From Chlorobiota bacterium (GTDB taxonomy: Bacteria; Bacteroidota; Bacteroidia; Bacteroidales; JAADGE01): DNA of 41,293 nucleotides. The stretch is taken from positions 1-41,293 of the forward strand of contig JAADGE010000074.1 of NCBI GenBank assembly GCA_013152535.1, written 5' to 3'. Numbering within the stretch: the stretch's first letter is position 1; every line of letters starts with the position of its first letter. Below the pieces are notes generated by a model. The model saw only the letters and a program-made list of their open reading frames with translations, was not told where the DNA came from and searched no databases. Positions 32,491-41,167 of this stretch are shown here, in pieces. A program made the translations under genes and the position numbers.

Positions 32491-32498
32491 TATTTTTG
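32491..32498 (+). promoter_or_regulatory. -7 box of the parA operon
   Basis: TATTTTTG (TAnnTTTG), about 30 nt before the parA ATG at 32529. It lies downstream of the hypothetical gene's stop, so parA has its own promoter. Confidence 0.5.
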
Positions 32499-32528
32499 CG
32501 ACAATACCAAATTTTAAATTTTAAAATA

Positions 32529-33296
32529 ATGTCAAAAGTCATTGCAATAGCAAATCAAAAAGGCGGAGTCGGAAAAACCACCACAGCTATAAATTTAGCA
32601 GCCAGTCTTGCTGTTCTTGAAAAAAAAGTTTTAATTGTTGATTTTGACCCGCAAGCAAATGCAACTTCAGGAATCGGGTTCGATTTAAAAGATATTGAAC
32701 ACAGCATATACGATTGTTTCATAGACGGAACTAAGCCCGAAGACGTCATTTTAAAAACAGAAACTCCCGGAATGGAAATAATTCCTTCTCATATTGATTT
32801 GGTAGGAGCAGAAATTGAAATGCTGGAAGAAGAAAACAGAGAATATATTTTAGATACTGTTGTAAAGAAAGTGAAAGACAAGTATGATTATGTTTTAATT
32901 GATTGTTCTCCTTCATTAGGACTTTTAACTCTGAATGCCTTAGCTGCTGCTGATTCTGTTATTATTCCGGTTCAATGTGAATATTTTGCATTGGAAGGTT
33001 TGGGAAAACTACTGAATACAATACAAATGATTCAAAAAAACATCAATAAAGAACTTGAAATTGAAGGATTCTTATTAACGATGTACGATGCTCGTGTTCG
33101 TTTATCAAATCACGTTGCAGCCGAAGTCAGAAAGCATTTTGAAAGTATGGTTTTTGATACCATTATACAACGAAATATTAAGCTGAGCGAAGCACCAAGT
33201 TACGGAATGCCCGCCATAATATATGATGCAAATTCAAAAGGCAGCATTAACTATTTAAATTTAGCAAGAGAACTTATTGAAAGGAACAAAAATTAG
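32529..33296 (+). CDS. parA: ParA/Soj chromosome-partitioning ATPase
   Basis: A 255-residue deviant-Walker ATPase: ANQKGGVGKTTTAINLAASL (K of KGGVGKTT), IVDFDPQANATSG and the Walker B region YVLIDCSPSLGLLTLNAL. It moves ParB-parS complexes during chromosome segregation. The ATG at 32529 is chosen; upstream in-frame sequence to 32391 overlaps the preceding gene and contains the promoter. parB follows after 6 bp. Confidence 0.95.
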   Translation: MSKVIAIANQKGGVGKTTTAINLAASLAVLEKKVLIVDFDPQANATSGIGFDLKDIEHSIYDCFIDGTKPEDVILKTETPGMEIIPSHIDLVGAEIEMLEEENREYILDTVVKKVKDKYDYVLIDCSPSLGLLTLNALAAADSVIIPVQCEYFALEGLGKLLNTIQMIQKNINKELEIEGFLLTMYDARVRLSNHVAAEVRKHFESMVFDTIIQRNIKLSEAPSYGMPAIIYDANSKGSINYLNLARELIERNKN

Positions 33297-33302
33297 AATA
33301 AT

Positions 33303-34196
33303 ATGGCAAAAAAAAGCCCTTTAGGAAAAGGTTTAGGAGCCTTAATTGATAATTCAAAATTTGAAACAAAACCCGTTGAAGAAGCAATATCCACAGGAGC
33401 TGTTGCTGAGATTGACATTGAAAATATCGAACTCAATCCGTTTCAACCGCGTGAGGATTTTAATACAGAATCGTTAAAAGAACTTACGGAATCTATAAAA
33501 CAACACGGTATTATTCAGCCGATTACAGTAAGAAAATTAAAAAACGGTAAGTTCCAGTTAATTTCCGGCGAACGACGATTAAGAGCTGTAAAAGACGCAG
33601 GATTAAAAAAAGTTATTGCCTTTGTAAGAAAAGCTGATGATACTGCCATGCTTGAAATGGCATTAATTGAAAATATCCAACGCGAAGATTTAAATGCCGT
33701 TGAAATTGCTGTTTCGTATCAACGTCTTATTGATGAATGTAATATTACACAAGACCAATTAGCAACCAAAGTATCAAAAAACAGAACAACAGTAACCAAT
33801 TATTTGCGACTCTTAAAACTTCCGGCTGAAATACAATCCGGTATTCAAAATAAGTTAATCACACAAGGACATGCAAAAGCATTAATAACTATTGAAGATG
33901 CAAAAAAGCAGGTTTCCGTTTATGAAAAAATTATTTCTGAAAAATTATCGGTAAGAGAAACAGAAAATATCATACGAGAAATTAATTTTCCCGTAAAAAA
34001 AGATATTAAAAAACCGGCAAAAAATAAGTTACCCGAAACTTACCTTACTCTTAAAAAAGATTTATCCGAAGTTTTAAACAGTAATGTAAACATCAAGAGA
34101 AATAATGCAGGAAGAGGAAGTATTTCCATTTCTTTTACATCAGACGAAGAATTTAATAAAATAAAAGAACTTCTTTCTCATATTAAACAGAAATAG
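33303..34196 (+). CDS. parB: ParB/Spo0J chromosome-partitioning protein
   Basis: A 297-residue parS-binding CTPase. The N-terminal KKSPLGKGLGALI is the ParA-stimulating peptide. The CTP-binding core has NPFQPREDF and GERRLRAVKDAG. ENIQREDLNAVEIAVSYQRL and the helix-turn-helix TKVSKNRTTVTNYLRLLKLP follow, then the C-terminal dimerisation domain. It is co-transcribed with parA. I found no convincing parS site in the window. Confidence 0.95.
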   Translation: MAKKSPLGKGLGALIDNSKFETKPVEEAISTGAVAEIDIENIELNPFQPREDFNTESLKELTESIKQHGIIQPITVRKLKNGKFQLISGERRLRAVKDAGLKKVIAFVRKADDTAMLEMALIENIQREDLNAVEIAVSYQRLIDECNITQDQLATKVSKNRTTVTNYLRLLKLPAEIQSGIQNKLITQGHAKALITIEDAKKQVSVYEKIISEKLSVRETENIIREINFPVKKDIKKPAKNKLPETYLTLKKDLSEVLNSNVNIKRNNAGRGSISISFTSDEEFNKIKELLSHIKQK

Positions 34197-34221
34197 TATT
34201 TTTTCTCAAATAAAATTAAAG

Positions 34222-34830
34222 ATGAAACAATTTGTTTTCATAAGTATTATTATTATTTCCTTTAACGGTACCGGATACAGTCAAAACGACTCGCTTAAAA
34301 CAAATAAGGATACTCTGATAATCAAAGGTGTAAAAGAAGTTGAAATAAATTCATCAATAAAAAAGAAGAAATCCGGAAGAGCAGCATTATTTTCAGCAAT
34401 TTTACCCGGAGCAGGGCAAGTTTATAACGGAAAATACTGGAAAGTGCCTATCGTTTATTCGGCTTTGGGTTCTGCCGCATTCTTTTTTCAATATAATAAT
34501 AAACTATACAAAAAATATCTTACCGGCTACCAACAAAGAATAGAACATGAAGCAGATTCGACTGTAGATGAAACGATTTTCAGCAAAGATATCGGTACTG
34601 ATGTTTTATTACAATATAAAAATTCTTCTCGCAGAAACCGAGATTTATCAGCTGTTATTATGTTAGCTGTTTACGGTTTAAATATTATTGACGCCGTTGT
34701 AGATGCAGAACTTTCTGATTTTGATGTAAGTGACGATTTATCATTAAAAATATCACCCGAAATAATTCCGCTTCACGGAAAAATAAAAAAAAACACAATA
34801 GGTCTTACTTTTTGTTTCAATTTTAAATAA
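34222..34830 (+). CDS. DUF5683 membrane protein
   Basis: A 202-residue protein with an N-terminal signal or anchor (MKQFVFISIIIISFNGTGYS). The DUF5683 core is GRAALFSAILPGAGQVYNGK followed by YWKVPIVYSALGSAAFFFQY, and a second hydrophobic stretch is SAVIMLAVYGLNIIDAVVDAELSDF. The family recurs between parB and mltD-like genes in Bacteroidota, but its function is unknown. It is 25 bp from parB and 1 bp from the next gene, so it belongs to one operon. The GAGQVYNG motif resembles TM2-like glycine hairpins that sit in membranes. Confidence 0.8.
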   Translation: MKQFVFISIIIISFNGTGYSQNDSLKTNKDTLIIKGVKEVEINSSIKKKKSGRAALFSAILPGAGQVYNGKYWKVPIVYSALGSAAFFFQYNNKLYKKYLTGYQQRIEHEADSTVDETIFSKDIGTDVLLQYKNSSRRNRDLSAVIMLAVYGLNIIDAVVDAELSDFDVSDDLSLKISPEIIPLHGKIKKNTIGLTFCFNFK

Positions 34831-34831
34831 T

Positions 34832-36388
34832 ATGAAAAATTTCTTTTTTACGATTATATTTTTATTTACTGCCTGTTTTATCGGACAAGCTCAAAAGACA
34901 AAAGATACAACCGATGAAAAGCTTGATGCTTTAACACAACAAAATCAATATTTAGATGAACTTGTTAATAACTGGTATGTTAAACAAAGTTTAACCGAGA
35001 ATGATCATACAAGCGTAAATACGTTTACAGATAAAACTCCGAAAATAATACCTGATTCTGTTTATATTAAACGATTATATAAGCTGCCGACTGTTGTTCC
35101 GATGACTTATAATAAAGTAGTTAAACAATGGATTCAATTTTACACTAAAAATACAGCCTCAAGAAGATATTTACTCGGAATTTCACAATATTATATGCCG
35201 ATTATCGAACAAATATTAGACAAATATAATTTGCCTTTAGAACTCGGTTATCTGCCGATTATCGAATCCGCACTAAATCCTCGTGCACGTTCACATTCAG
35301 GAGCAGTAGGTCTGTGGCAGTTTATGTACCCTACCGGAAAAATGTACGGCTTGGAAATTAATTCCTATGTTGATGAACGAATGGATGTTTTAAAATCTAC
35401 CGAAGCTGCAGCAAAATATCTGCGTGATATGTATAAAATTTTCGGGAACTGGACCTTATCTATTGCTGCGTATAACAGCGGTGCCGGAAATGTGAAGAAA
35501 GCAATTAAACGTTCCGGCGGAAAAACAAATTTCTGGGATATTTATCCCTATCTCCCTCGTGAAACAAGAGGTTATATTCCGGCATACATTGCAGCATTAT
35601 ATTCTATGAATTATTATAAAGAGCATAACATAATTCCGAAAAAAATTGATATGGATATGCTTACCGATACGGTAATGATTAAAAAGAAATTAAATCTTAA
35701 ACAAGTCGCCGAATATTTAAAAATAGATTTTGATAAACTTGCAACATTAAATCCTCAATACAAACGTAATATAATTCCCGGAAACGTAAAACCCTATCCT
35801 TTAAGATTACCTTTTGATAAAGTCAGTGATTTTTTAAATTCGGAAAATGAAATTTATAAATACAAAGACAGTATTTATTTAAACGACCAAGTTTCATTAA
35901 TTTCTCCGGCAAAAAGTAACCGTCCGTATAACAATTATAACTATTCGCCGCCGAGTACAAAACACAGAAAAAAATTATACTATACCGTAAAATCAGATGA
36001 TACATACAGTAATATTGCCGAATGGTACGATTGCTCCGTTAATGATTTAAAATATTGGAACAAAACTCGCAGCACACGATTACAAATAGGGCAAAAAATT
36101 GCCGTTTGGATTCCTGCAAAAAAATATGCTCACTACCAAAAAATAAACAAAATGACAATTGAGCAAAAAACAAACACAAATATTCCGACAATACACAAAA
36201 AACCTGTCGTAAAACCTGATAAGAATAAATATGTTGTTTACAAAATCAAATCCGGAGATAATCTTTGGACAGTTGCCAAAAAATTTGACGGAATTTCAGC
36301 AAATGACATTCAAAAAATCAACGGTTTCTCGGACGAAGATGTCAGAGACTTAAAAATAGGTCAGGAAATTATTGTAAAGAAAAAATAA
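34832..36388 (+). CDS. MltD-like lytic transglycosylase with two LysM domains
   Basis: A 518-residue exported muramidase. A signal peptide (MKNFFFTIIFLFTACFIGQA) precedes the SLT domain (about 110-260), with catalytic Glu145 in LPIIESALNP, SGAVGLWQFMYPTG and the substrate-cleft AAYNSGAGNVKKAI. Two LysM peptidoglycan-binding domains follow: about 382-428 (YYTVKSDDTYSNIAEWYDC) and about 467-516 (VYKIKSGDNLWTVAKKFDG). It cleaves glycan strands with formation of 1,6-anhydro-MurNAc. A cysteine in the signal region (TACF) suggests a lipoprotein is possible. It sits 1 bp after the DUF5683 gene and 18 bp before an SGNH hydrolase gene. Confidence 0.9.
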   Translation: MKNFFFTIIFLFTACFIGQAQKTKDTTDEKLDALTQQNQYLDELVNNWYVKQSLTENDHTSVNTFTDKTPKIIPDSVYIKRLYKLPTVVPMTYNKVVKQWIQFYTKNTASRRYLLGISQYYMPIIEQILDKYNLPLELGYLPIIESALNPRARSHSGAVGLWQFMYPTGKMYGLEINSYVDERMDVLKSTEAAAKYLRDMYKIFGNWTLSIAAYNSGAGNVKKAIKRSGGKTNFWDIYPYLPRETRGYIPAYIAALYSMNYYKEHNIIPKKIDMDMLTDTVMIKKKLNLKQVAEYLKIDFDKLATLNPQYKRNIIPGNVKPYPLRLPFDKVSDFLNSENEIYKYKDSIYLNDQVSLISPAKSNRPYNNYNYSPPSTKHRKKLYYTVKSDDTYSNIAEWYDCSVNDLKYWNKTRSTRLQIGQKIAVWIPAKKYAHYQKINKMTIEQKTNTNIPTIHKKPVVKPDKNKYVVYKIKSGDNLWTVAKKFDGISANDIQKINGFSDEDVRDLKIGQEIIVKKK

Positions 36389-36406
36389 CAGGGATATTTT
36401 ACTGCT

Positions 36407-37939
36407 ATGACTCCGAAAAAAGTTCTGATTTTTGTATTTTCCGCTCTTTTTATTCTGTTATTATTGTCTGTAGTTTTTCCTTCCGAAGGAATTAAAATAA
36501 CAGATAAATTTACCTTAAAATTTATAACTGTAGAAGACATTATAAATCCGCCGAAACAAGCAGAACCGGACATTTCAAACATTATAAACGGAACCGATAT
36601 TCAAGACGAAACAGATACTATTGTTTTTATTAAGGAAAACAAGAAAAAAAATCTTGATTCAGTTATGATTGACTCTCAATATGTTTATTACAAACCCATT
36701 CCGGTTAAAATTGATTCTGTTGTAAGACATATTGAATTTCCCGACAAAACACATTCAAGTTTAGATAAATTCTTTGCAATTCTTTCAAATATTAAAAATC
36801 AAAAAAGAATTGTACGAATAATGCACTATGGTGATTCTCAGATAGAAACAGACAGAATTACCGATTATTTTCGTTACAAATTACAATCCCGATTCGGCGG
36901 TGTCGGTCCCGGGCTTATTCCTGCAGTAAAAGCTTTCGATTTTAAATCACCTATGGTACAATCCGTTTCCGGAAACTGGAAACGTTACACGGTTTACGGA
37001 AGACGCGACACAATTGTAAAACACAATCACTATGGTATGTTGGGTAACTTCGCAAGATTTACTCCTATTATTAACGACACACTTCCGGATTCCTTACAAG
37101 TTTTTAATCAGGAAGAATTAATGCCGCATAAATTAATGAGTTATGCAAGCATTTCCGTTTCGCAATCTCCCTACTCTTTCAGACCTACCAAACATTTTAA
37201 AAGATGCAAAATGTTTTACGGTTACAATAAAACCGAGGTTAAACTAAAAACTTTTGCCGACGAACAACTAATTGATGAAAGCATACTGCCCCCTTCAAAC
37301 GATTATAAAACAAAAACTTGGAACTTTGAAACAACACCGCAAAACATAAGATTTGAATTTGAAGCCGAAGACAGTCCCGATATTTACGGCTTTTCACTTG
37401 AAGGATATTCCGGAATTAATGTTGATAACATTGCAATGCGAGGCAGCGGCGGCTTGTTTTTCACAAAAATGGACTTAAATATGCTCAGCAGTATGTACCG
37501 GCAATTAAATACCAAACTTCTGATTCTGCAATTCGGAGGGAATACGGTACCTAACGTCCGAAAAAGTTATAACTATTACAGAAAAGCATTTTCAAGACAA
37601 CTTCGCACACTTAAAAGAATTGCACCCGATCTTACTATAATGGTTATAGGATTGGCTGATATGTCGAAAAAAGAAGGCGACACATACATTACCTATCCGA
37701 ATGTTCCGTTGATACGTGATGCTTTAAAACAAGCAAGTTTTGAAAACAACTGTGCTTATTGGGATATGTATGAAGCTATGGGCGGTGAAAATTCAATGCC
37801 GAGTTGGGTTTTTTACAATCCGCCGTTGGGAGAAAAAGATTTTACGCATTTCACACCGCAAGGTGCCAGATACATTGCAAAAATGTTTTATAATGCTTTT
37901 ATGTATGAATATAACCGCTATTTGAGAAAGAAAAAGTAA
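36407..37939 (+). CDS. SGNH/GDSL-hydrolase-like protein 1, membrane anchored
   Basis: A 510-residue protein. A single N-terminal membrane helix (about 5-24) leaves the rest outside the membrane. The SGNH fold starts with RIMHYGDSQIETDR (nucleophile S144). The block III region is LLILQFGGNTVPN, where the usual GxND is GGN without the Asp. The last block is KDFTHFTPQGARY, with D478 and H481 as the catalytic pair. A beta-rich insert (about 200-330) may be a carbohydrate-binding or AlgX/AlgJ-like accessory region. It probably transfers or removes acetyl groups on a glycan, with the MBOAT protein encoded downstream as acetyl exporter. It is 18 bp after the transglycosylase gene. Confidence 0.75.
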   Translation: MTPKKVLIFVFSALFILLLLSVVFPSEGIKITDKFTLKFITVEDIINPPKQAEPDISNIINGTDIQDETDTIVFIKENKKKNLDSVMIDSQYVYYKPIPVKIDSVVRHIEFPDKTHSSLDKFFAILSNIKNQKRIVRIMHYGDSQIETDRITDYFRYKLQSRFGGVGPGLIPAVKAFDFKSPMVQSVSGNWKRYTVYGRRDTIVKHNHYGMLGNFARFTPIINDTLPDSLQVFNQEELMPHKLMSYASISVSQSPYSFRPTKHFKRCKMFYGYNKTEVKLKTFADEQLIDESILPPSNDYKTKTWNFETTPQNIRFEFEAEDSPDIYGFSLEGYSGINVDNIAMRGSGGLFFTKMDLNMLSSMYRQLNTKLLILQFGGNTVPNVRKSYNYYRKAFSRQLRTLKRIAPDLTIMVIGLADMSKKEGDTYITYPNVPLIRDALKQASFENNCAYWDMYEAMGGENSMPSWVFYNPPLGEKDFTHFTPQGARYIAKMFYNAFMYEYNRYLRKKK

Positions 37940-37985
37940 AAAACATACAAAATCCAATAGTGTTTAAAAATAGCAATTTAATTTT

Positions 37986-39224
37986 ATGCAAAAAATACGA
38001 CTCATAATATTTTTAACAATATTTTCTCAAAACCTGTTTGCACAAGATTACCCTTATACCGAATATCCTTATTATCATTATATCAGGTATGATAAAAATA
38101 AAATTTATTTCCCCGGCGACAGTTTGGCTTTTGATAATTTCAATAATAAACTTGATACATTAATATTAAAAGGCGAAGGGAAAATTAACATTGTACATTT
38201 CGGAGGTTCGCATATTCAGGCAGGCATTTATTCCGGAGTTGCAAGAAAAAAACTCCAAAACTTCTTTCCCGGACTAAACGGCGGAAGAGGAATGATTTTT
38301 CCCTACGGAATGTCAAAAACCTACACTCCGAAAAATTTTCGCATAAAATGGACCGGCAATTGGGAAACTTGTCGAAATGTCGAACATAAAAATTGCGAAC
38401 TCGGAATGCTCGGTATTGAAGCAACAACACACGACAGCATAGCAACAATTACGGTCATTCTAAACCCGAAATATCAAAAATACGAAACCGATATTATCAA
38501 AATTTTTCACGATACAGGCAAAAATTCATATAAAATAAAACTTTCTGCCGACAGCACAACTTATGACCTCACAGAATTCCCGGAAGACGGATACACCTTA
38601 ATTAAAACAAATGATTTTGTCTCAAACATAAAATTAGAACTTGTAAAAACTGATACAGTACAAAACCGATTTACCCTTTACGGTATTGATTTGGAAAACT
38701 CATTTTCCGGAATTGTTTATACCGATGCCGGAATTTCGGGAGCAAGTTTACCTTCATTTTTAAAATGCAATTTACTGGAAAAACAAATGTCTGTCGTCAA
38801 ACCCGACTTGGTAATTATTTCGTTGGGAACAAACGATACTTACGGTAAATCCTTTTCACCCGAAAGGTTCAAACTTCATTACATTAATTTTCTCAATAAA
38901 ATAAAAAAAGCAAACCCCGGTGTCGCAATCATTATGACCGTTCCGAACGATTGTTATTACCGACGAAGAGATCCGCTGCCGTTTACAAAAGATGCCGAAA
39001 AGGTAATTTTTGAACTCGCAAAAGAATACAACTGCGGAGTTTGGGATTTGTATGCCGTTATGGGCGGTTACAATTCCTCTTATTTATGGCACAAAGACAA
39101 ACTTATGCAAAACGACCTCATCCATTTCACAAAAAAAGGATACATTATAAAAGGAAACTTATTTTTTAACGCATTGATAAAAATTTATGACAATCATTTA
39201 TCTGAAAATATTTTAAACTTTTGA
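37986..39224 (+). CDS. SGNH/GDSL-hydrolase-like protein 2, secreted
   Basis: A 412-residue protein with a signal peptide (MQKIRLIIFLTIFSQNLFAQ). The SGNH motifs are INIVHFGGSHIQAG (nucleophile S75), the full block III VIISLGTNDTYG and the terminal NDLIHFTKKGY with D377 and H380. It shares architecture and spacing with the preceding gene (including a CGVWDLYAVMGG versus CAYWDMYEAMGG segment), so the two arose by duplication. This copy keeps the complete catalytic set. It is probably a periplasmic acetylesterase or acetyltransferase working with the MBOAT protein encoded 38 bp downstream. Confidence 0.8.
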   Translation: MQKIRLIIFLTIFSQNLFAQDYPYTEYPYYHYIRYDKNKIYFPGDSLAFDNFNNKLDTLILKGEGKINIVHFGGSHIQAGIYSGVARKKLQNFFPGLNGGRGMIFPYGMSKTYTPKNFRIKWTGNWETCRNVEHKNCELGMLGIEATTHDSIATITVILNPKYQKYETDIIKIFHDTGKNSYKIKLSADSTTYDLTEFPEDGYTLIKTNDFVSNIKLELVKTDTVQNRFTLYGIDLENSFSGIVYTDAGISGASLPSFLKCNLLEKQMSVVKPDLVIISLGTNDTYGKSFSPERFKLHYINFLNKIKKANPGVAIIMTVPNDCYYRRRDPLPFTKDAEKVIFELAKEYNCGVWDLYAVMGGYNSSYLWHKDKLMQNDLIHFTKKGYIIKGNLFFNALIKIYDNHLSENILNF

Positions 39225-39262
39225 ATTTAACCAACTATTTTTATTTTCGCTGACGTATATTT

Positions 39263-40780
39263 ATGCAAGACTTTATTAAAAATATATTTTTATTCAATAA
39301 AGAACACCCGCTTATTTTTACGCGATTGTGGTTTTGGTTGTTTTTTGCCGTAATTTATGCCCTTTATACAATAATTTACAAAAAAGAAAAACCCAGAAAC
39401 GCATACCTTTTTCTTATAAGCGTTTTCTTCTACTATAAAACAAGCGGAATTTTCTTTTTGCTTCTTTTATTTTCGATTGCGGTGGGTTACCTTACCGGAA
39501 AAATTATTTATAAATCGAAAAACGAACTTAAACGCAAACTTTTTGTTGCATTGAGTGTTTCAATAAATTTATCAGTTTTAGTTTACTACAAATATTCGGT
39601 TTTTTTTACCGAAAGTTTTAATTATCTTTTCGGAATTCATCTCCAACCGGTTGATTTACTTGCAAAATGGACAAACCAATTTGCCGGAACACATTTTACC
39701 ATCGATAAAATTATTCTGCCGGTAGGAATTTCTTTTTTTACTTTTCAAACCATCAGTTATACAATTGATATTTACAGAAAAAAAGTAGAACCCGTAAAAA
39801 ACATAATAGATTTCGGCTTTTTTGTATCTTTTTTCCCGCAATTGGTTGCAGGTCCGATTGTTCGTGCTTCCGATTTTATTCCGCAACTTTACAAAAAATT
39901 TAATATTACAAAAGCCGAATTTGGTTTTGCCGTATTTATGATACTAAACGGATTAATCAAGAAACTTGTAATTGCCGATTACATTGCCGTAAATTTTGTC
40001 GATCGTGTTTTCAGTAATCCTACAACCTACGGTGGTTTTGAGAACTTAATGGCACTTTACGGATATTCGATACAAGTTTATTCCGATTTTTCCGGTTACA
40101 CCGATGTTGCCATAGGAGTTGCACTTTTAATGGGTTTCAGATTACCCGTAAATTTCAACTCGCCGTATAAAGCCCTGCATACCGGCGAATTTTGGAAACG
40201 CTGGCATATTTCTCTTTCATCTTGGCTGAAAGATTATTTATATATACCGCTCGGAGGAAACAGAAAAGGCAAAACCCGAACCAACATAAATCTTATGCTC
40301 ACAATGTTACTCGGCGGATTATGGCACGGTGCAAGCTGGCAATTTGTTATTTGGGGCGGATTAAACGGAATAGGCTTGGTTGTTTATAAATACTGGCGAA
40401 AAATAAGTCCTTTTAAAGACAGTAAACATTGGGCTGTGCGTTTTTATGCAATTTTTCTTACGTTTAATTTTATTACAGCAACCAGAATTTGGTTTCGCAG
40501 CGAAAGTATGGAAGCCGCAAACGGAATTATGCACCAAATAACAAGTGCTTTTGATTTTTCTAAAATCGGAGAAATAATTATTGCTTACAAAAATATTTTT
40601 GCTTTAATGTTATTGGCAATGATAATTCATTGGTTGCCCGTAAAAATTAAAGATGCTTATAAACAAGCATTTATAAACTTTCCTCAATGGGCTAAACTTG
40701 CAACAGTTGCTGTTGCCGTTATTGTGATATGGCAAGCAAGAACTGCCGATTTACAACCGTTTATTTATTTTCAGTTTTAA
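39263..40780 (+). CDS. MBOAT-family O-acyltransferase (AlgI/PatA-like)
   Basis: A 505-residue polytopic membrane protein with about 11-12 membrane segments. Family motifs are PVGISFFTFQTISYTIDIYR (about 153-172), PQLVAGPIVRASDF, YSDFSGYTDVAIGVA, FWKRWHISLSSWL with H315, and GGLWHGASWQFVIWGG with the invariant H355. Relatives (AlgI, DltB, PatA) move an acyl group across the inner membrane so that a periplasmic SGNH protein can transfer it to alginate, teichoic acid or peptidoglycan. The two SGNH genes upstream fit this two-component scheme. The glycan acceptor is not stated by the sequence; the MltD gene in the same run makes peptidoglycan a reasonable guess. Confidence 0.9.
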   Translation: MQDFIKNIFLFNKEHPLIFTRLWFWLFFAVIYALYTIIYKKEKPRNAYLFLISVFFYYKTSGIFFLLLLFSIAVGYLTGKIIYKSKNELKRKLFVALSVSINLSVLVYYKYSVFFTESFNYLFGIHLQPVDLLAKWTNQFAGTHFTIDKIILPVGISFFTFQTISYTIDIYRKKVEPVKNIIDFGFFVSFFPQLVAGPIVRASDFIPQLYKKFNITKAEFGFAVFMILNGLIKKLVIADYIAVNFVDRVFSNPTTYGGFENLMALYGYSIQVYSDFSGYTDVAIGVALLMGFRLPVNFNSPYKALHTGEFWKRWHISLSSWLKDYLYIPLGGNRKGKTRTNINLMLTMLLGGLWHGASWQFVIWGGLNGIGLVVYKYWRKISPFKDSKHWAVRFYAIFLTFNFITATRIWFRSESMEAANGIMHQITSAFDFSKIGEIIIAYKNIFALMLLAMIIHWLPVKIKDAYKQAFINFPQWAKLATVAVAVIVIWQARTADLQPFIYFQF

Positions 40781-40814
40781 AAAAATCAAAATTGACCCTG
40801 AAAATATTTTTTTA

Positions 40815-40822
40815 TAACTTTG
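40815..40822 (+). promoter_or_regulatory. -7 box of clpS
   Basis: TAACTTTG (TAnnTTTG), about 26 nt before the ATG at 40848. It shows clpS is transcribed separately from the acyltransferase run. Confidence 0.55.
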
Positions 40823-40847
40823 CAAAAGAAAAGCATATAAAAAGAAA

Positions 40848-41129
40848 ATGAGTAACAAAGAAAAAATACAAAATAAAGAAAACGAAACAACCGATGTTTT
40901 AAATTCTAAGAATAAGTTTTTGATTCTTTATAATGATGATTACCATACTTTCGATTATGTTATTGATGCCTTAATGGACATTTGCAAGCACCAAGAAGAA
41001 CAAGCAGTTCAATGCACATATTTAATCCATTACAAAGGAAAAGCCGATGTAAAAAAAGGCAGCTACGGTTTTCTTAAACCAATGATGACACAGCTTCGCA
41101 AAAAAGATTTAAAAGCAGCTATTGAATAA
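40848..41129 (+). CDS. clpS: ClpS, Clp protease adaptor
   Basis: A 93-residue N-end-rule adaptor that delivers substrates with bulky N-terminal residues to ClpAP/ClpCP. The core has FLILYNDDYHTFDYVIDAL (N of NDDYHTF), HQEEQAVQCTYLIHYKG and the closing GSYGFLKPMMTQLRKKDLKA. It keeps the histidine (YLIHYKG) where the E. coli substrate pocket has His66. Length is slightly shorter than E. coli ClpS at the N-terminus. The last codons and stop lie in a 44-bp palindrome that acts as terminator. Confidence 0.92.
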   Translation: MSNKEKIQNKENETTDVLNSKNKFLILYNDDYHTFDYVIDALMDICKHQEEQAVQCTYLIHYKGKADVKKGSYGFLKPMMTQLRKKDLKAAIE

Positions 41130-41167
41130 ACAAAACGGACGGGTTAACCCGTCCGTTTTGTTTATTC
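41124..41167. terminator. 44-bp perfect palindrome overlapping the clpS stop
   Basis: The two 22-bp halves are exact reverse complements; the core is AAAACGGACGGGTT/AACCCGTCCGTTTT and the stop TAA at 41127-41129 is in the left arm. The right arm ends in TTTTGTTTATTC. It is a strong intrinsic terminator on both strands. Confidence 0.85.
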
